From Sepioteuthis lessoniana (taxonomy: Eukaryota; Mollusca; Cephalopoda; Myopsida; Loliginidae), in NCBI GenBank assembly GCA_963585895.1, contig OY757904.1, forward strand, positions 7,303,860 to 7,367,859: a stretch of DNA of 64,000 nucleotides, written 5' to 3'. Made by a program: the position numbers and the translations under genes. Shown piece by piece: positions 41,571-52,160 of this stretch (position 1 is its first letter; each line of letters begins with the position of its first letter). Below the pieces are notes generated by a model that worked only from the letters and a program-made list of their open reading frames with translations, did no database searches and was not told the origin of the DNA.

Positions 41571-43015
41571 AAATACTAGCTATATCTTTTTCTACTATAA
41601 TATAAGTACTGATGGAAGTTATGATAGTAATTAAATTTTAAAAGAGGCACGTGAAGGAATAAATGGAAATATAACATTTTCCACTTGGGTTTTATCACAA
41701 AATGTAGAGAACATACAGTTGATGGAAACACAATTCGAAGAATACATGTTCCGAAAAATATTTTCCATTATTTCTATTATTTATTAATTTATTTTTTTTT
41801 ACATAGAATTTCGTTAAGCTGAAATATTAAGAGGTGCTGTCATTGCTTCATGATCACTAAAAAAGTTGTTTTTAAAAATCACAGTATCTTCAGCGTCCAT
41901 ATTAACAAGACTAGTTTACAATCTGGTTGTGAAAATCTCGAACAAAGGGCAGATAGTAGAATATTTTTTTCGTTACTGACTTTTTATTTAAATCTTACTT
42001 TTTGTTTGCGAACTTGTGCCAAATCTTATGTGTGCTTAGTTTTAAGGCGTCCCCCGGAGTGTAATAATAGGTTGATATGTAACATAAATTACGTAAGAGT
42101 TGAATGAGTTCATTTTAAAATTTAATCTTAAAAATTAAAAAAAAAGTAATCAAAGTAAGCATAAAATTGATATTAGTAATGAGCAGTTGAATATTTTGCC
42201 TATTTATTAAACTTATTCTGAACTTTGGTTGGACTAGACCCCCCCCCCAAATGAAAGACAACGATCAAGTGAGCTATCAAATTTATGTATAACTAAAATT
42301 CTAAAATTAATCCACCTCTATTTGGTCAAATGTCTGATGAAACCTGATACACTGGGTGCCACCTTGCGTTAACCATCTACCTAGGTGAAATAATTTCCAT
42401 CTAATTTGCAATTGAATGATAATTTTGTGGGGTTCTTGCCACGTTGAATGTCACTTTTTAGTCATCTAAATTATTGATATTGCGATTATAACAAATTAGA
42501 ATTATTAGAATTATCATAACTAATTAGAATTATTCCCTTCTTAAATAGAAACACCAGAATTATAATGGAACTTTGTTAAAACGGAAACCCAATGTGTTCA
42601 CAAATAGTCTACTTGTATATAAAACCATCTCAATACTTCTTTTTTCTTAGAAAATTAATTGAAGGAAAAGGCGACAAATTCAGTGGCCTGTAAAAACCGA
42701 TAATAATAACAATAGTTTGTCCAGCATGGTTTCTTGTAACATTGTTTTTTTAGATGTTTTTTTAAAGCATTAGATGATTTTTAAAGCATTAGACGTTTTT
42801 TGAAGCATTAGATGTTTTTTCAAAACGCTGTTACCATAAAATGTTATGTGTATGAGCAGTAAACCATTCCCTTTTCAATAGCCATCAACACCTTTACTCG
42901 TTCGGCCATGACACCTCATTTAATGTTTTGGAAAAGACTGGATACAGTTTTTAGCGAAGATATATTGGTAATATATATAAGTAAAGCGACAAGAGTATTG
43001 CCACTATTTTACTAA
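41571..43015. other. Non-coding, no gene recognised
   Basis: AT-rich. A local tandem repeat of about 22-25 bp (AAGCATTAGATG followed by a T run, four imperfect units) is at 42751-42830. The open frame at 41850-42107 has no recognised domain. Confidence 0.4.
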
Positions 43016-43375
43016 CTAGGTGTGTTCAAAAAGTAACGAGACAAAAACTGTATTTACTAAGACAGAAATGAATACTGAATGGAACATAAATTCTCTTGGC
43101 ATTGAACACACTTATTCCAGTAAGTCTTTATACTGGTCGAAGTACCTCTAAAACTCCTCTTTTGAAATGGTGTAAAGCTGCTCTGTCTTTTAATGTCCTT
43201 CACATCCTAAAAGCTTACTCTTTAGATGAATTTTCAGTTTTGGAAACCAGAAAATGTTGGTATGGTACCTTTGGAGGGTCATACAATTGTACAACCATGT
43301 GTTTTGACACGAACTGTCGAACAAAATTTATTGAGAATTAACACTGATTTTTTTTCTAGACTTCCTCTCAGCGTC
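43016..43375 (+). mobile_element. Mariner-like terminal repeat with non-coding body
   Basis: Begins with TAGGTGTGTTCAAAAAGTAACGAGAC, which resembles the terminal repeat of mariner elements in this window. The body has a frame of 81 codons without a recognised transposase motif. Right end not found. Confidence 0.4.
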
Positions 43376-43482
43376 AGTCTAGATATGATCACATTTATTA
43401 TATAAGGTGCAAACTTGAACACACATCTTCATTGAAATTTTAGAATTTAAAACTAAAAGAAAAATATCAAGATTCAGTCTCG

Positions 43483-43556
<74 letters not shown>
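43483..43556. repeat. (CA)n(TA)n microsatellite
   Basis: About nine CA units followed by about 28 TA units. Confidence 0.95.
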
Positions 43557-43558
<2 letters not shown>

Positions 43559-43699
43559 GTATAGAAATATAGGCATAAAATCAAATGTTCTTCAAGAATA
43601 AATGTAAATGTTCTCAAATGATCTATTCACAATTAATCTAAACCAATCTTTTTAAAAACTTTTGAGGGTGCCATCGCCTCGGGTTTTAAACTATATCAT

Positions 43700-43865
43700 T
43701 AGGCCATCCACACACACATAACTCTTTCTTGGTAGTAATTTACTAAGTTTTTTGCTTAGATTTGATACAAGGACTTATGAATGGATTTCCCAATGACAAC
43801 TCGAACTCAGTCATAAATGTTTGCTAGTCTAGCTTGCTAAACATTACACCATCCGTGCCGTCTCA
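43700..43865 (-). mobile_element. SINE family E, minus strand
   Basis: AATTTACTAAGTTTTTTGC, GAATGGATTTCCCAATGAC, ACTCGAACTCAG, TTTGCTAGTCTAGCTTGC and AACATTACACCATCCGTGCC; same order as 32044-32172. Confidence 0.65.
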
Positions 43866-44394
43866 CGTCTTTCTTCCTATTAGGTTTACATTAAATATAG
43901 AACAATAAATAAACTAAGTTTATGGTTTTACTTATTTAGCGCCTTTCCTTTCGCACCCCTTCTTCAAAATGTGATCATCCAAGGTGTCGGCTGCTTGACT
44001 TATTCTGTCCAGACCATGGCACCAAATTATAAACGTCCATACTTTTAACTTTAGATCAGAAAATAAAACTGTCCTTTTGTGTATAACACGATGCTAATTT
44101 TATTCTTTATAAAATGTGAATGTTAAGTGTTTTTTTTACTTAGATTTTATCATAGCTTATGTAAAAGAAAAAAAAAAGCAAAGTCCTTGATCCCATTTTG
44201 CTGTCCTTTATCCCCCCACTTTAAAGACCTCCAGGAATCTGCAATTGGGGAATAACATCGAGATAACTTCAGTGAAAATATTTGAATGGCTGGAAATGAA
44301 CATTGATACAAACTCCCATTTAATTTGTGGCATGTCTATGATTATAGCTTCACTCAAACATATTCTTAATTTAATTTTGATTTATTGGTTGCTA
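43866..44394. other. Non-coding, no gene recognised
   Basis: No recognised repeat or frame. Confidence 0.4.
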
Positions 44395-44960
44395 TTCATG
44401 GTTAATTCCGTCGGTGGGGCTTAGAATATGCCAGCTACATCCTCTGCAGGAGGGAGAGTAAGACGCTCCCCACTGAGTGTTGTCCCAGGTATGACACTAA
44501 ACTGCATCCGGTGATGAGGATCCAAATTAGGAACTCTGGGAGTGTAGATTTACTCCTTTGTTGCCATTACTCCCAGATTCACTCTGCCTTGGAGTGATTT
44601 ACTATTCAGGGTTTATTCTATGGGTGAAATAGATCTGTTTGTAAATTATTTCTATCAGACAGGAATATTTGATGCCATGTAACAGAGTACAAAACAAATT
44701 ATCATTATTATTAAATAGGAATATTTTGTAAATTGTTGGTGTTTGATAGGAATACTTGAAATTATTTATCTTCGTTAAAACAAATGATTTTTTTATTAAA
44801 TGCTAATAGTTACTTTAAACCATATAATAATGTGTACTTTATTAGAATCACATGGGAATACTTGATAGTCTATAACTGTGCAAACAAATAATTATTATAG
44901 TTGAATAAAAAGAGCAATTAAAATAATTATATTGAAACGTTGTAAATATAATGATGATTA
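44395..44960 (-). repeat. Composite repeat, minus-strand copy: core plus minisatellite
   Basis: Core at about 44395-44630 (on minus strand: CACTCCAAGGCAGAGTGAATC, GGGAGTAATGGCAACAAAGG, then GTGTCATACCTGGGACAACACTC). To its right lie degenerate units with AGGAATA(T/C)TTGAT and ACAAAT(A/T)ATT(A/T)TTAT at 44635-44960. On the minus strand the array precedes the core, as at the other copies. Confidence 0.6.
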
Positions 44961-46665
44961 TAATCTAATGCTTATAAATTAATCAAATTTCAGTATCAAT
45001 TAACTCATAAGGATTTGATATTCTGTTAAATAAATTAATAAAATCAAATTTATTCATTGTTATAAAGCAAAATCTGATCTTAAAACTTTTAGAAAATATA
45101 AAACTTCACACTTTCTTTTTAATCTGTTTCAGCTGTTTTAATTTTGATGATGATATTGTTTGAAAGGGTTAACTTTATGGTAAGTCAAATAAAGGATATC
45201 CATATTATTTCAACATTACCATCACTTTAATAACTATAATTGGCTAATTGACTAATTAATTAATATTTATTAGAAATAAGAACGTAGTGATATGGAGGGG
45301 CAATTATCAGGGCCATTTATGTAATTTTAATCAGAAATTTGTTTCTAAAGTTCCTATGAAATTTAATGTTGATTATTTCCCCTTGTAATGTAGTGGCCAG
45401 TTGATGAATATATTTATCATTGGAATATATTAATAACACACAGCAGTAATTCATTGTTGAAAAATATCTAATTGTTCCTTTGATGTTACTTCAAAATTAA
45501 GACTTGTTATTTATGCCTCTTTGTTAATTCATCTTTTTCTGTAACTGCCAAAAAGCATGATCCTACTACTTATTATTTGTCAGTATTTGTTGAAATAAAA
45601 CGGTTTTTATTCTTATCAGACAAAACGTAATATTAATATTTTCATTCATTTCGCAATAAAAATGTTAAGATTTTTCTTTTTCTTGATTGTTGATCAAGAG
45701 AAAAGGATGATCATTTGCAAAGGAAAATAAGAAGACAAGAAAATATTTTCTAAATCAACTTGGTCTTGTAATTAAACCAGAACTTTAAAAAACAACAACA
45801 ACAACAACAAAAACGTGATAATTCTGGTCTCTATACCATGATTAATTGAATATTAAAGAAAGAGGGGATAACAGTTTTAACAAAATCAAAACGAATCAAC
45901 TGGCAGGGACAAGAAAAAAAAAAAAAAAAGAAAAAAAGAAGAAAGAAAAAGAAAAGATTAATGAATTGATGAATTAATATTTTAATTGAAATATAAACAC
46001 TAAGTTCTTAGTTAAGTCCAAGATGTATGTTGGTGTGTTTGCTATGTTGGAATGTAACCAAAATTTATTCTCTTCTTTCAATCTGATTAGACATTTAATA
46101 GAAATATAGAAGCATTTCGGAAAGTTTTGTGTATTTTAAAACTGAGTTTTGCTTAACTTATTTGCACTAATAAATATAGTGTAAATGTTTCTTGGCTTTT
46201 GTTGATAATAAAACGTTGTATTGATTTATTCGAGAAATGTAAATATTGATAATTGTTGCTTCAAGCTCATGAATTCATGGTGTGAACCAGAGTTGGACAA
46301 TTTTGGTTGATAAGGTGGATCCAGTTTCATAAATAGACTTCCATGAATAAATTCACCGAATAATATCAAGAATAATTGACTTGTATTTTTTTGAATTGGC
46401 TATCGAATAGAAATAAAGAAGTATTTTATAACGACAATAATCGATTTTGATTTTCGACATATAGTGTGCATTTTATAATTTACAACTCGTCATTGAAACC
46501 GAATTTTGCTAGATTTATTTGCGTAAATAAATATTGTTTTAACTTGGTAATAAAATTTTAACGCTAACACTTGTGTTGTTTTTATTCGAGAAATCTAGAT
46601 ATTCATATTTTTTACTAGGCATGATTTTGAACAAGAATTGAACAATTTTGATTTATTATGTGAAT
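44961..46665. other. Non-coding, no gene recognised
   Basis: Very AT-rich, with A-rich tracts at 45915-45955. Two related segments (about 46130-46240 and 46480-46600, with GAGTTTTGCTTA/GAATTTTGCTAG, TATTTGC and TAAATATTG) suggest a ~350-bp local duplication. Confidence 0.4.
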
Positions 46666-46668
46666 TCA

Positions 46669-46701
46669 GAGATGTCGCCTGTTGGATTAAAGCGACATCT
46701 C
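46669..46701. other. Short perfect inverted repeat at the LINE boundary
   Basis: GAGATGTCGC (46669-46678) is inverted perfectly at 46692-46701, with a 13-nt loop. It is directly upstream of the LINE fragment. Confidence 0.6.
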
Positions 46702-46714
46702 CACACGAAACGGT

Positions 46715-47335
46715 AGCCCTCTGAGACTAGTTGACAAGTTCACCTACCTAGGAAGCAGTGTCTCATCAACCGAGACAGATATCGACACGCGACTAGCAAA
46801 GGCATGGACAGCTAACAATAGACTATCGGTCATGTGGAAGTCAGACCTGACCGATAAAATGAAAAGCAGTTTCTTCCAAGCAGCGGTCGTGTCGATACTG
46901 CTATATGGATGCACTACATGGACGCTAACTAAACGGCTGGAGAAAAAGCTTGAAGGCAACTACACTAGAATACTGCGAGCAATATCGAACAAGTCCGGGA
47001 GGCAACACTCCACAAAGCAGCAGCTATACAGCCACCTACCACCCATCACGAAAACTATCAAAATTAGACGAACCAGACATACGGGACACTGCTGGAGAAG
47101 TAGAGACGAGCTCATAAGTGATATACTCTTGTGGACCTCTTCATATGGACGAGCAAAAGCAGGGCGACCAGCTCGAACCTACATACAGCAGCTCCGTGTA
47201 GATACGGGATGTGTAGCCCTGAGGACCTACCAGAAGCGATGGACGATAGGGATGGATGGCGAGAGAGGGTCAGGGATAATCTGTGCTGATGGTGCGACAC
47301 ATGATGATGAAGAAGACGTGAATTCAACTCCTTGA
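46715..47335 (+). pseudogene. LINE family 2 ORF2 C-terminal fragment (longest copy)
   Basis: One open frame of about 205 codons from about 46715 to the stop at 47335, with no start of its own. It reads FTYLGSSVSS (near the end of the RT domain), ILLYGCTTWT, KKLEGNYTRILRA, then RTRHTGHCWRSRDELI, GRPARTYIQQLRVDTGC and a 3' GATGATGAAGAAG tail. 5'-truncated: the RT catalytic part and endonuclease are absent. The first bases from 46832 can be read from an ATG, but this is a fragment. Confidence 0.88.
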
Positions 47336-47339
47336 ATAC

Positions 47340-47820
47340 GCTCCGATGGAGAAATTCACAAAATAATTGTGTCGTAACCAAATCGGGAACTCTTTTCGCT
47401 TTTAACCCAAACGGAAATGTTCAACCTCTCTCGATATATATATAGCCATCACTCATATTGGCAAAGACAAATCGAATTCAACTGGCTCCAAGCACCAACT
47501 TCTAAGACGAACGCGGGAGCAAAATAAAGGATCATAAAGATATTTTCTCACGGATCAGAAACCGAGGTATAGGGTTCTCAGCAAATCTATTCTGACCCAC
47601 ATGGAGTCTGCTGTGCAGTACATAAAAAAAGGTTCATTTGATCCAGCGGCGGAAAGGATCCCTGCAGCTGTGAGAGAACACGTCTAGCAAGCGGCTCAAC
47701 CAACACTAACGCTCGGCACGACAGGCCATCAAGGGTTATAATTTCAACACTTCCTTTTCACTTGTCGTCAGACATCTTCTATCATTACTCTAACATCTAA
47801 AAGTTCCCTGAGCTATCAGT
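47340..47820. other. Unidentified, between LINE fragment and copia copy
   Basis: More GC than its surroundings and no stop-free frame of note. Probably remnant transposon DNA. No family could be assigned. Confidence 0.3.
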
Positions 47821-47826
47821 CGAGCT

Positions 47827-48235
47827 TTGTGTTGTTTCATGTCTCAGTCAGCATCATATCTTCGTTTGAACACCCACTTACTACCAATAGCTTTCCGTCC
47901 ACTGGTTAATTCAGAAAGGCCTCATACTTTATTAGTTGGTAATGAATCAATTTCCCTTTCCATCGCTTTCATCTATTCCTTTTTCTCAGGACAGAAAAGT
48001 GCCTTTTTCACTGTTGATAGGTCACTTAATCTGTGAGCCATCCACCATACTGATCTGGAGCTTTTCTTATCCTTGGGGATCTTCGTGGCTCAGTAGCCTC
48101 TTGTGAATTAACATCATCATCATCATCACTGCTGATGTTTTGACATTCAATTTCCATTTAAGGCCGATTTCCAACTCCTTCTGTCCCCTGTTCACCTATA
48201 GATACTGATTCGTTAAAGATGACATCTCTGCTATG
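47827..48235 (-). pseudogene. Copia relic: region before the reverse transcriptase
   Basis: On the minus strand it matches the copy-1 stretch around 58630-59040. Frames are broken; the long open frame seen on the plus strand is antisense. The homology stops near 47821, so the copy was truncated there. Confidence 0.75.
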
Positions 48236-49066
48236 TGTAACATAGCCAGATGTGGTTATGTAAAATATACAGATCTGCAAAACATACATATGCATAAAAT
48301 ATACGGATACTAGTGAGGAGGTGCCCGTGGTGTAATGGTTATCATCGCAGGAAATGGACACGTCGACACGAGTTCAAATCCTGGACGAGACTGATTGGGA
48401 AAGGTATGAATTCAATTATTCTCCCTTATATGTGTAAATAGAAGGGCAGACTAGGTTCTTCAGCCTTGGTGAGGCAACTAGTCTAGGAGAAGGAAAACTC
48501 TGAATTCAAACCTGTTAAACTCCGCTTAAAAAATTGACCTTGTGTCATATCCTGTCCGAGCGGAGGGGTCGGGTAAATAGGATAAAATATACGGATACGT
48601 AAAATGTTCACATGCATAGGAATCCCGAAACACTGACGACTTTCTTTAGTTCAGGTAAGAAACTTTTATTACCTTCTTGACTTTTATGTTTTTCGACACG
48701 AGGAGAGAGAGACATACAATTTTTACTCTGCTGACTGTTCCATCTGACCCCACCACGCGCGGCGCATCTCGTAGACCCAACTGGACTCGCCTAGGTTCAG
48801 ATCTCAACTCGCTTCGTCCAGTTTCAAATCTCAACGAACTGCTTTTTTTTCAAAAATCACCCGAAATCCTCAACCCATCGCTTCCGGGCATTCACATCCC
48901 CAGTTACACTTCCCATCCGGGGTTTTTATTATGACATCTGTGATTGTCACATCCTCCCTACCCGTGCACTAAGCCGAATAGTTCTAAGCCTAACTAAACC
49001 GAAAGATAAGATATAACCAACGAAAAATGATAATATTAAAAAAAATCCTTCCGCAATTATATAACA
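48236..49066 (-). mobile_element. Solo LTR inserted in copia copy 2
   Basis: Bounded by TGTAACATA at the left and ATATAACA at the right (TG...CA ends), with a TATG target duplication on both sides (48232-48235 and 49067-49070). The homology to copy 1 resumes exactly outside these ends. About 543 bp after removing the nested SINE. On the minus strand it carries AATAAAAACC and TAATAAAAG poly(A)-like signals and a GC-richer middle. No coding region; the internal element is gone. The LTR superfamily is not determined. Confidence 0.75.
48311..48581 (+). mobile_element. tRNA-derived SINE (family B) nested in the solo LTR
   Basis: Flanked by a perfect 17-bp target duplication ATAAAATATACGGATAC (48294-48310 and 48582-48598). 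The head has GTGGTGTAATGGTTATC and GAGTTCAAATCCTGG (A- and B-box-like); the tail has GGCAACTAGTCTAGGAG, AACTCTGAATTCAAACC and GTCGGGTAAATAG. The perfect duplication suggests recent insertion. Confidence 0.92.
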
Positions 49067-49070
49067 TATG

Positions 49071-49220
49071 GAAGACTCTCCATGTTTCTGTATCAAAGAA
49101 TTTGATTCCAATACCATATCCGAAGAAGGTGCACTTTTTCACTTTAGGATTCATTTGGATCTTTCCTCCTTTGGTATGTAGGCATAAGCACTACATTAAA
49201 AAATGCGTAAATGTTTCCCA
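49071..49220 (-). pseudogene. Copia copy 2, segment between insertions
   Basis: On the minus strand it matches copy 1 around 58460-58620 (GGCTACAAACCAAATG, CTTATGCCTACATACCAAAGG). Confidence 0.8.
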
Positions 49221-49234
49221 TTTGGTTTGTAGCC

Positions 49235-49653
49235 ATTTATTTGTCGCTGCTTCCCACCAGACACAACTTGACACAAGGTCAAAAGCCCGAAGGCCGATTA
49301 AAGTGGGGATAAAGGGGAGGGGAGGTCGGGAACTAGCCGAGACTCGAACCCTGCTTGTCAGTGCTGCTCATCGGCTCACTTAGTGCAATGTGAGCCTGAT
49401 GAGGCAAGCAGTTTCACGAACCCAAATGTGGGTCCGGGCACGTATGCCAGTTTGCGGCTTAAACTAGACGCATGGTCTAGTGCCGTACAAGGGGGACAAA
49501 GGAGACAAAAATGCAGCTCGCCCACCCGAAGGTAGCCTAGTCGAAACTAGGTGCCTAATTAAAGGCCCCAAGTCTGCCATTGTTCCTTTTCCAGGGCCAC
49601 GCTCCGGACCGAAGTCCAGAACAGGCCCCGGGGCGCTCGCCAGGAGCTAGCCC
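49235..49653. mobile_element. GC-rich SINE-like insertion with 14-bp target duplication
   Basis: TTTGGTTTGTAGCC occurs at 49221-49234 and again at 49654-49667, and the copia homology continues across the two. The 419-bp insert is markedly GC-rich and contains GACTCGAACCCTGC, AACCCAAATGTGGGTCC and TAGACGCATGGTCTAGTGCC. Parts resemble 19240-19562. No coding frame is convincing. A retroposed SINE or tRNA-derived element fits the long target duplication, but the family is not identified. Confidence 0.8.
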
Positions 49654-50631
49654 TTTGGTTTGTAGCCTTTCATATTGCATCATCGCTTTGCTTTCGAACA
49701 TATGAAGCAGTTGATAAAGCTTCCGCCCAAAATTTCTTAGGCAGCTTCGCATCTGACAACATTGCTCGTACTGTTTCTACCAATATCCGATTTATTCTTC
49801 CCGCTACTCCATTGCTCTGGTGTTTTAGGAACAGTACATTCATGTTGTATACCTTTCTTACTTAAGTAATCTTCAAACTTTCATGAAGTGTATTGCCCGC
49901 CATTTTCAGTGTGCAGTGTTTTAATTTTCTGACCACTGGAATTCTCAATCATGGTTTTTCACGCCATGAACTTCTTAAACATTTCTCATTTGTTTTTAAG
50001 TATGTATATCCATACAAATCTTGACTTGTCATCAATAAATTTAACAAAGTATTCCGCTCCACTAAGTGATTTTGCCTCTATCTTTCCACAAACATCAATA
50101 TGCACAATTTCGAGTAGTTGTGTGGCTCGTCTTCCGCCAGATTTTAGAAACGAGGAACGTTGATGTTTTCTATCCACACATAACACACAAAAGTTGATGT
50201 CCTTTGTAATTTTATAGTCAAGTCCAGTTACTTGCGGTTCTCTTGCTAGCATTTGCAAATTCTTTGCTTGAAGATGTCCAAAACGTCGATGCCAAATCTC
50301 CTCTTTCGAATCACCCCGTGAGTATATAGTTGCTGCATGGACTGTTCCCTATCCTTCAATACAATTCAAATAATTCATGTTCCCAACTTTTGTAGCTAAT
50401 ATTCTTTGCTTTTCATCCAGAAGTTAATAACATGATTCAATGAATGTGAATGACTTTTTTTATCAAGTAGTTCTAGACACACTAAGTAGGTTTTGGGAAC
50501 ATATAGTGTTTCATACAATCTGCCTCTTTGTTGCTTCCAATCGGACACATTCACATTCAATTCTGCTGTTCCTATTTCTAATGCCTTAACTGAGTGTCCA
50601 TCACTCAGGGTTATATCCTCTACTACATCGG
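49654..50631 (-). pseudogene. Copia copy 2: integrase and downstream relic
   Basis: The minus-strand frame at 50258-49986 matches the pre-integrase/integrase junction of copy 1: a CVLCVDRKHQRSSF motif of the zinc-binding region, HIDVCG with the first catalytic Asp, and AEYFVKFIDDKSRFVW. Frames on both sides are broken. Confidence 0.85.
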
Positions 50632-50862
50632 CCCGGGAGACCTGGGTTCAATCCCAGGTCGAGTCATACCAAAGACTTTAAAAATGGTACTTGATACCAC
50701 CTTGCTTAACACTCAGCATTATAAGGTACGGTTCAAGGGTAAAGTGGAGCAATCCTGGGAATGGAGTAGCGCCCTCCCCTACACCTTGGTGTAGTAGCTA
50801 TCGAAAAGGGAGCCTTCGGGTCACCCTCGACTATGGTCGCTAACTTTACTTACTTACTTACA
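50632..50862 (+). mobile_element. SINE family A, 5'-truncated, inserted in copia copy 2
   Basis: GACCTGGGTTCAATCCCAGG (B box) through CTACACCTTGGTG, GAGCCTTCGGGTCACCC and a TTACTTACTTACTTAC end. A TACATC repeat brackets it (about 50623-50628 and 50859-50864), compatible with a short target duplication. The A-box half is missing. Confidence 0.75.
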
Positions 50863-51561
50863 TCCAATCGTGTGAAATTGATGAACCTATTCACATTGTG
50901 ACACATTGTGACACGTTTTGCTCCAGAATCCACGGTCTGTGAGCTCCTTTCGTTGTTTGTGTGCATGGTGTGCAAATAGACGTTTTTTGAACGACTATGG
51001 TCCGCTGGTATTTCATCAGTGAAGAAAGTTTTCTTTTTTTGGTAGTTCCTTTTAAGACTTACTTTGGAATCTTCCCCGAGTAATCGACAAACATGTTTCA
51101 CATTTTTCTCACAATTAAAACACTTGGGTCCCCTTTTGTTGATGTGATGTTTCGACGTCATAGCTTTCGATTCAGCATCACCAGTTTCCTTTGCTCTACT
51201 TTTTGTTTCTTCGTACAGCAGCTGCTCAGTCACTAATGCCCACTTAGGCACATATTGACTTGCTTCTAGTGCTATCACCGACATGTCATAAGAATCTGGA
51301 AGGCTAGTTAGGAAATGTACAACTCTATCTCCCACATCAATAGAATCGCCGATGACTGACAACTCTTCGAATATTTCCGTCATCAACTATATGTTTGTGA
51401 GCAGAGTCACCTTCTTTCAATTTAAAGGAATATAGTCTCCTCCTAAATGCTATTTTACTTGCCCACGTTTTCTTAAGAAATTGGTCTGCCAATTTTTTCC
51501 ATACCACTTCCGGATGATCAGGATCTCCAATCAAGTATAAAAATGACGGTTCCACTGACAA
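50863..51561 (-). pseudogene. Copia copy 2: Gag relic
   Basis: On the minus strand, two overlapping frames (51561-51337 and 51386-50850) match the Gag of copy 1: LIGDPDHPEVVWKKLADQF, FEELSVIGDS, VIALEASQYVPKW and RGPKCFNCEK. The zinc knuckle is broken after its first two Cys, and the protease Asp-Ser-Gly motif reads VDSGA but is followed by divergence. Confidence 0.85.
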
Positions 51562-51861
51562 GGCACGATATTTCCGCGATAAGTATTTTTTGTGTAATAT
51601 CGCATCTGTCCAGGAGTTAGGAACAATCTCTGTCTAATTTATGATGTTCCATAAACCGTCTCTAATTAATGTCATTTTGCATTGTATTTTCCGAGTGGAA
51701 TAATTTGTCTCGTTCCGTGGCATAAGATTAAAAAGTTTTATTTCCATCGCTATGTTCCAGATATTTCAATCATAAAAGATACAAAAACTTTCTCTGCGAA
51801 CGACAAATAAAAAATGGCCGAAATAAGGTTTCACGTAATCCTTATCAACATCGTACGTTGC

Positions 51862-51875
51862 CTGGGCCCATAACC
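51862..51875 (-). promoter_or_regulatory. Copia copy 2 primer-binding site
   Basis: The plus strand reads CTGGGCCCATAACC, which equals the anticodon stem-loop sequence of eukaryotic initiator tRNA-Met; the minus-strand element therefore has the complementary site. Same as in copy 1. Confidence 0.8.
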
Positions 51876-51878
51876 TTT

Positions 51879-52160
51879 TGAGAATTTATGAACCTAATTC
51901 CACATAAAAATAAAACATACCTTTTTAAGTGCAGATATTCATCTTCATATATTTCAGGCAGGATACTTTAACTCAACCAACAAGGCAAAAACATGAAGAC
52001 GACCTGTCGCGGGTTCTTTTTTATTTACATGGAGAGCACATAAACTATATGCAGATAACCTGACCCTTGTTCAAATGTGGGATTTAGGGCAGATAACTCT
52101 GAGCCGACAATTCTATTATCAGTAATTCTAATAAGTACTGACTAGAGTGATAATTTCAAC
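51879..52160 (-). repeat. Copia copy 2 5' LTR, diverged
   Basis: On the minus strand: GTTGAAATTATCACTCTAGTCAG, GTTATCTGCCC, GGTATGT and an end next to the primer-binding site align loosely with the copy-1 LTR (TGTTGAAATTCACTTTAGTC, GTTATCTGCCC, GGTATGTC). Confidence 0.65.

Larger units (their letters stand above)
47821..52160 (-). mobile_element. Decayed, 3'-truncated Ty1/copia element with nested insertions
   Basis: Antiparallel to and homologous with the element at 56081-60717. From right to left: a diverged 5' LTR (51879-52160), a primer-binding site (51862-51875, inverse of GGTTATGGGCCCAG), Gag relic (51560-50860), integrase relic (50258-49986), and the region up to the start of the reverse transcriptase (47827-48230). 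The rest of RT, RNase H and the 3' LTR are missing. Three elements are inserted in it (48236-49066, 49235-49653, 50632-50862). Confidence 0.88.

Noticed and set aside
47827..48036. Plus-strand open frame of 69 codons
   Set aside because: It is the antisense of the copia region before the reverse transcriptase; copy 1 has the same shadow at 58829-59038.
49027..49383. 118-codon open frame on the plus strand
   Set aside because: Runs antisense across copia copy 2 and into the GC-rich insert, so it is chance.
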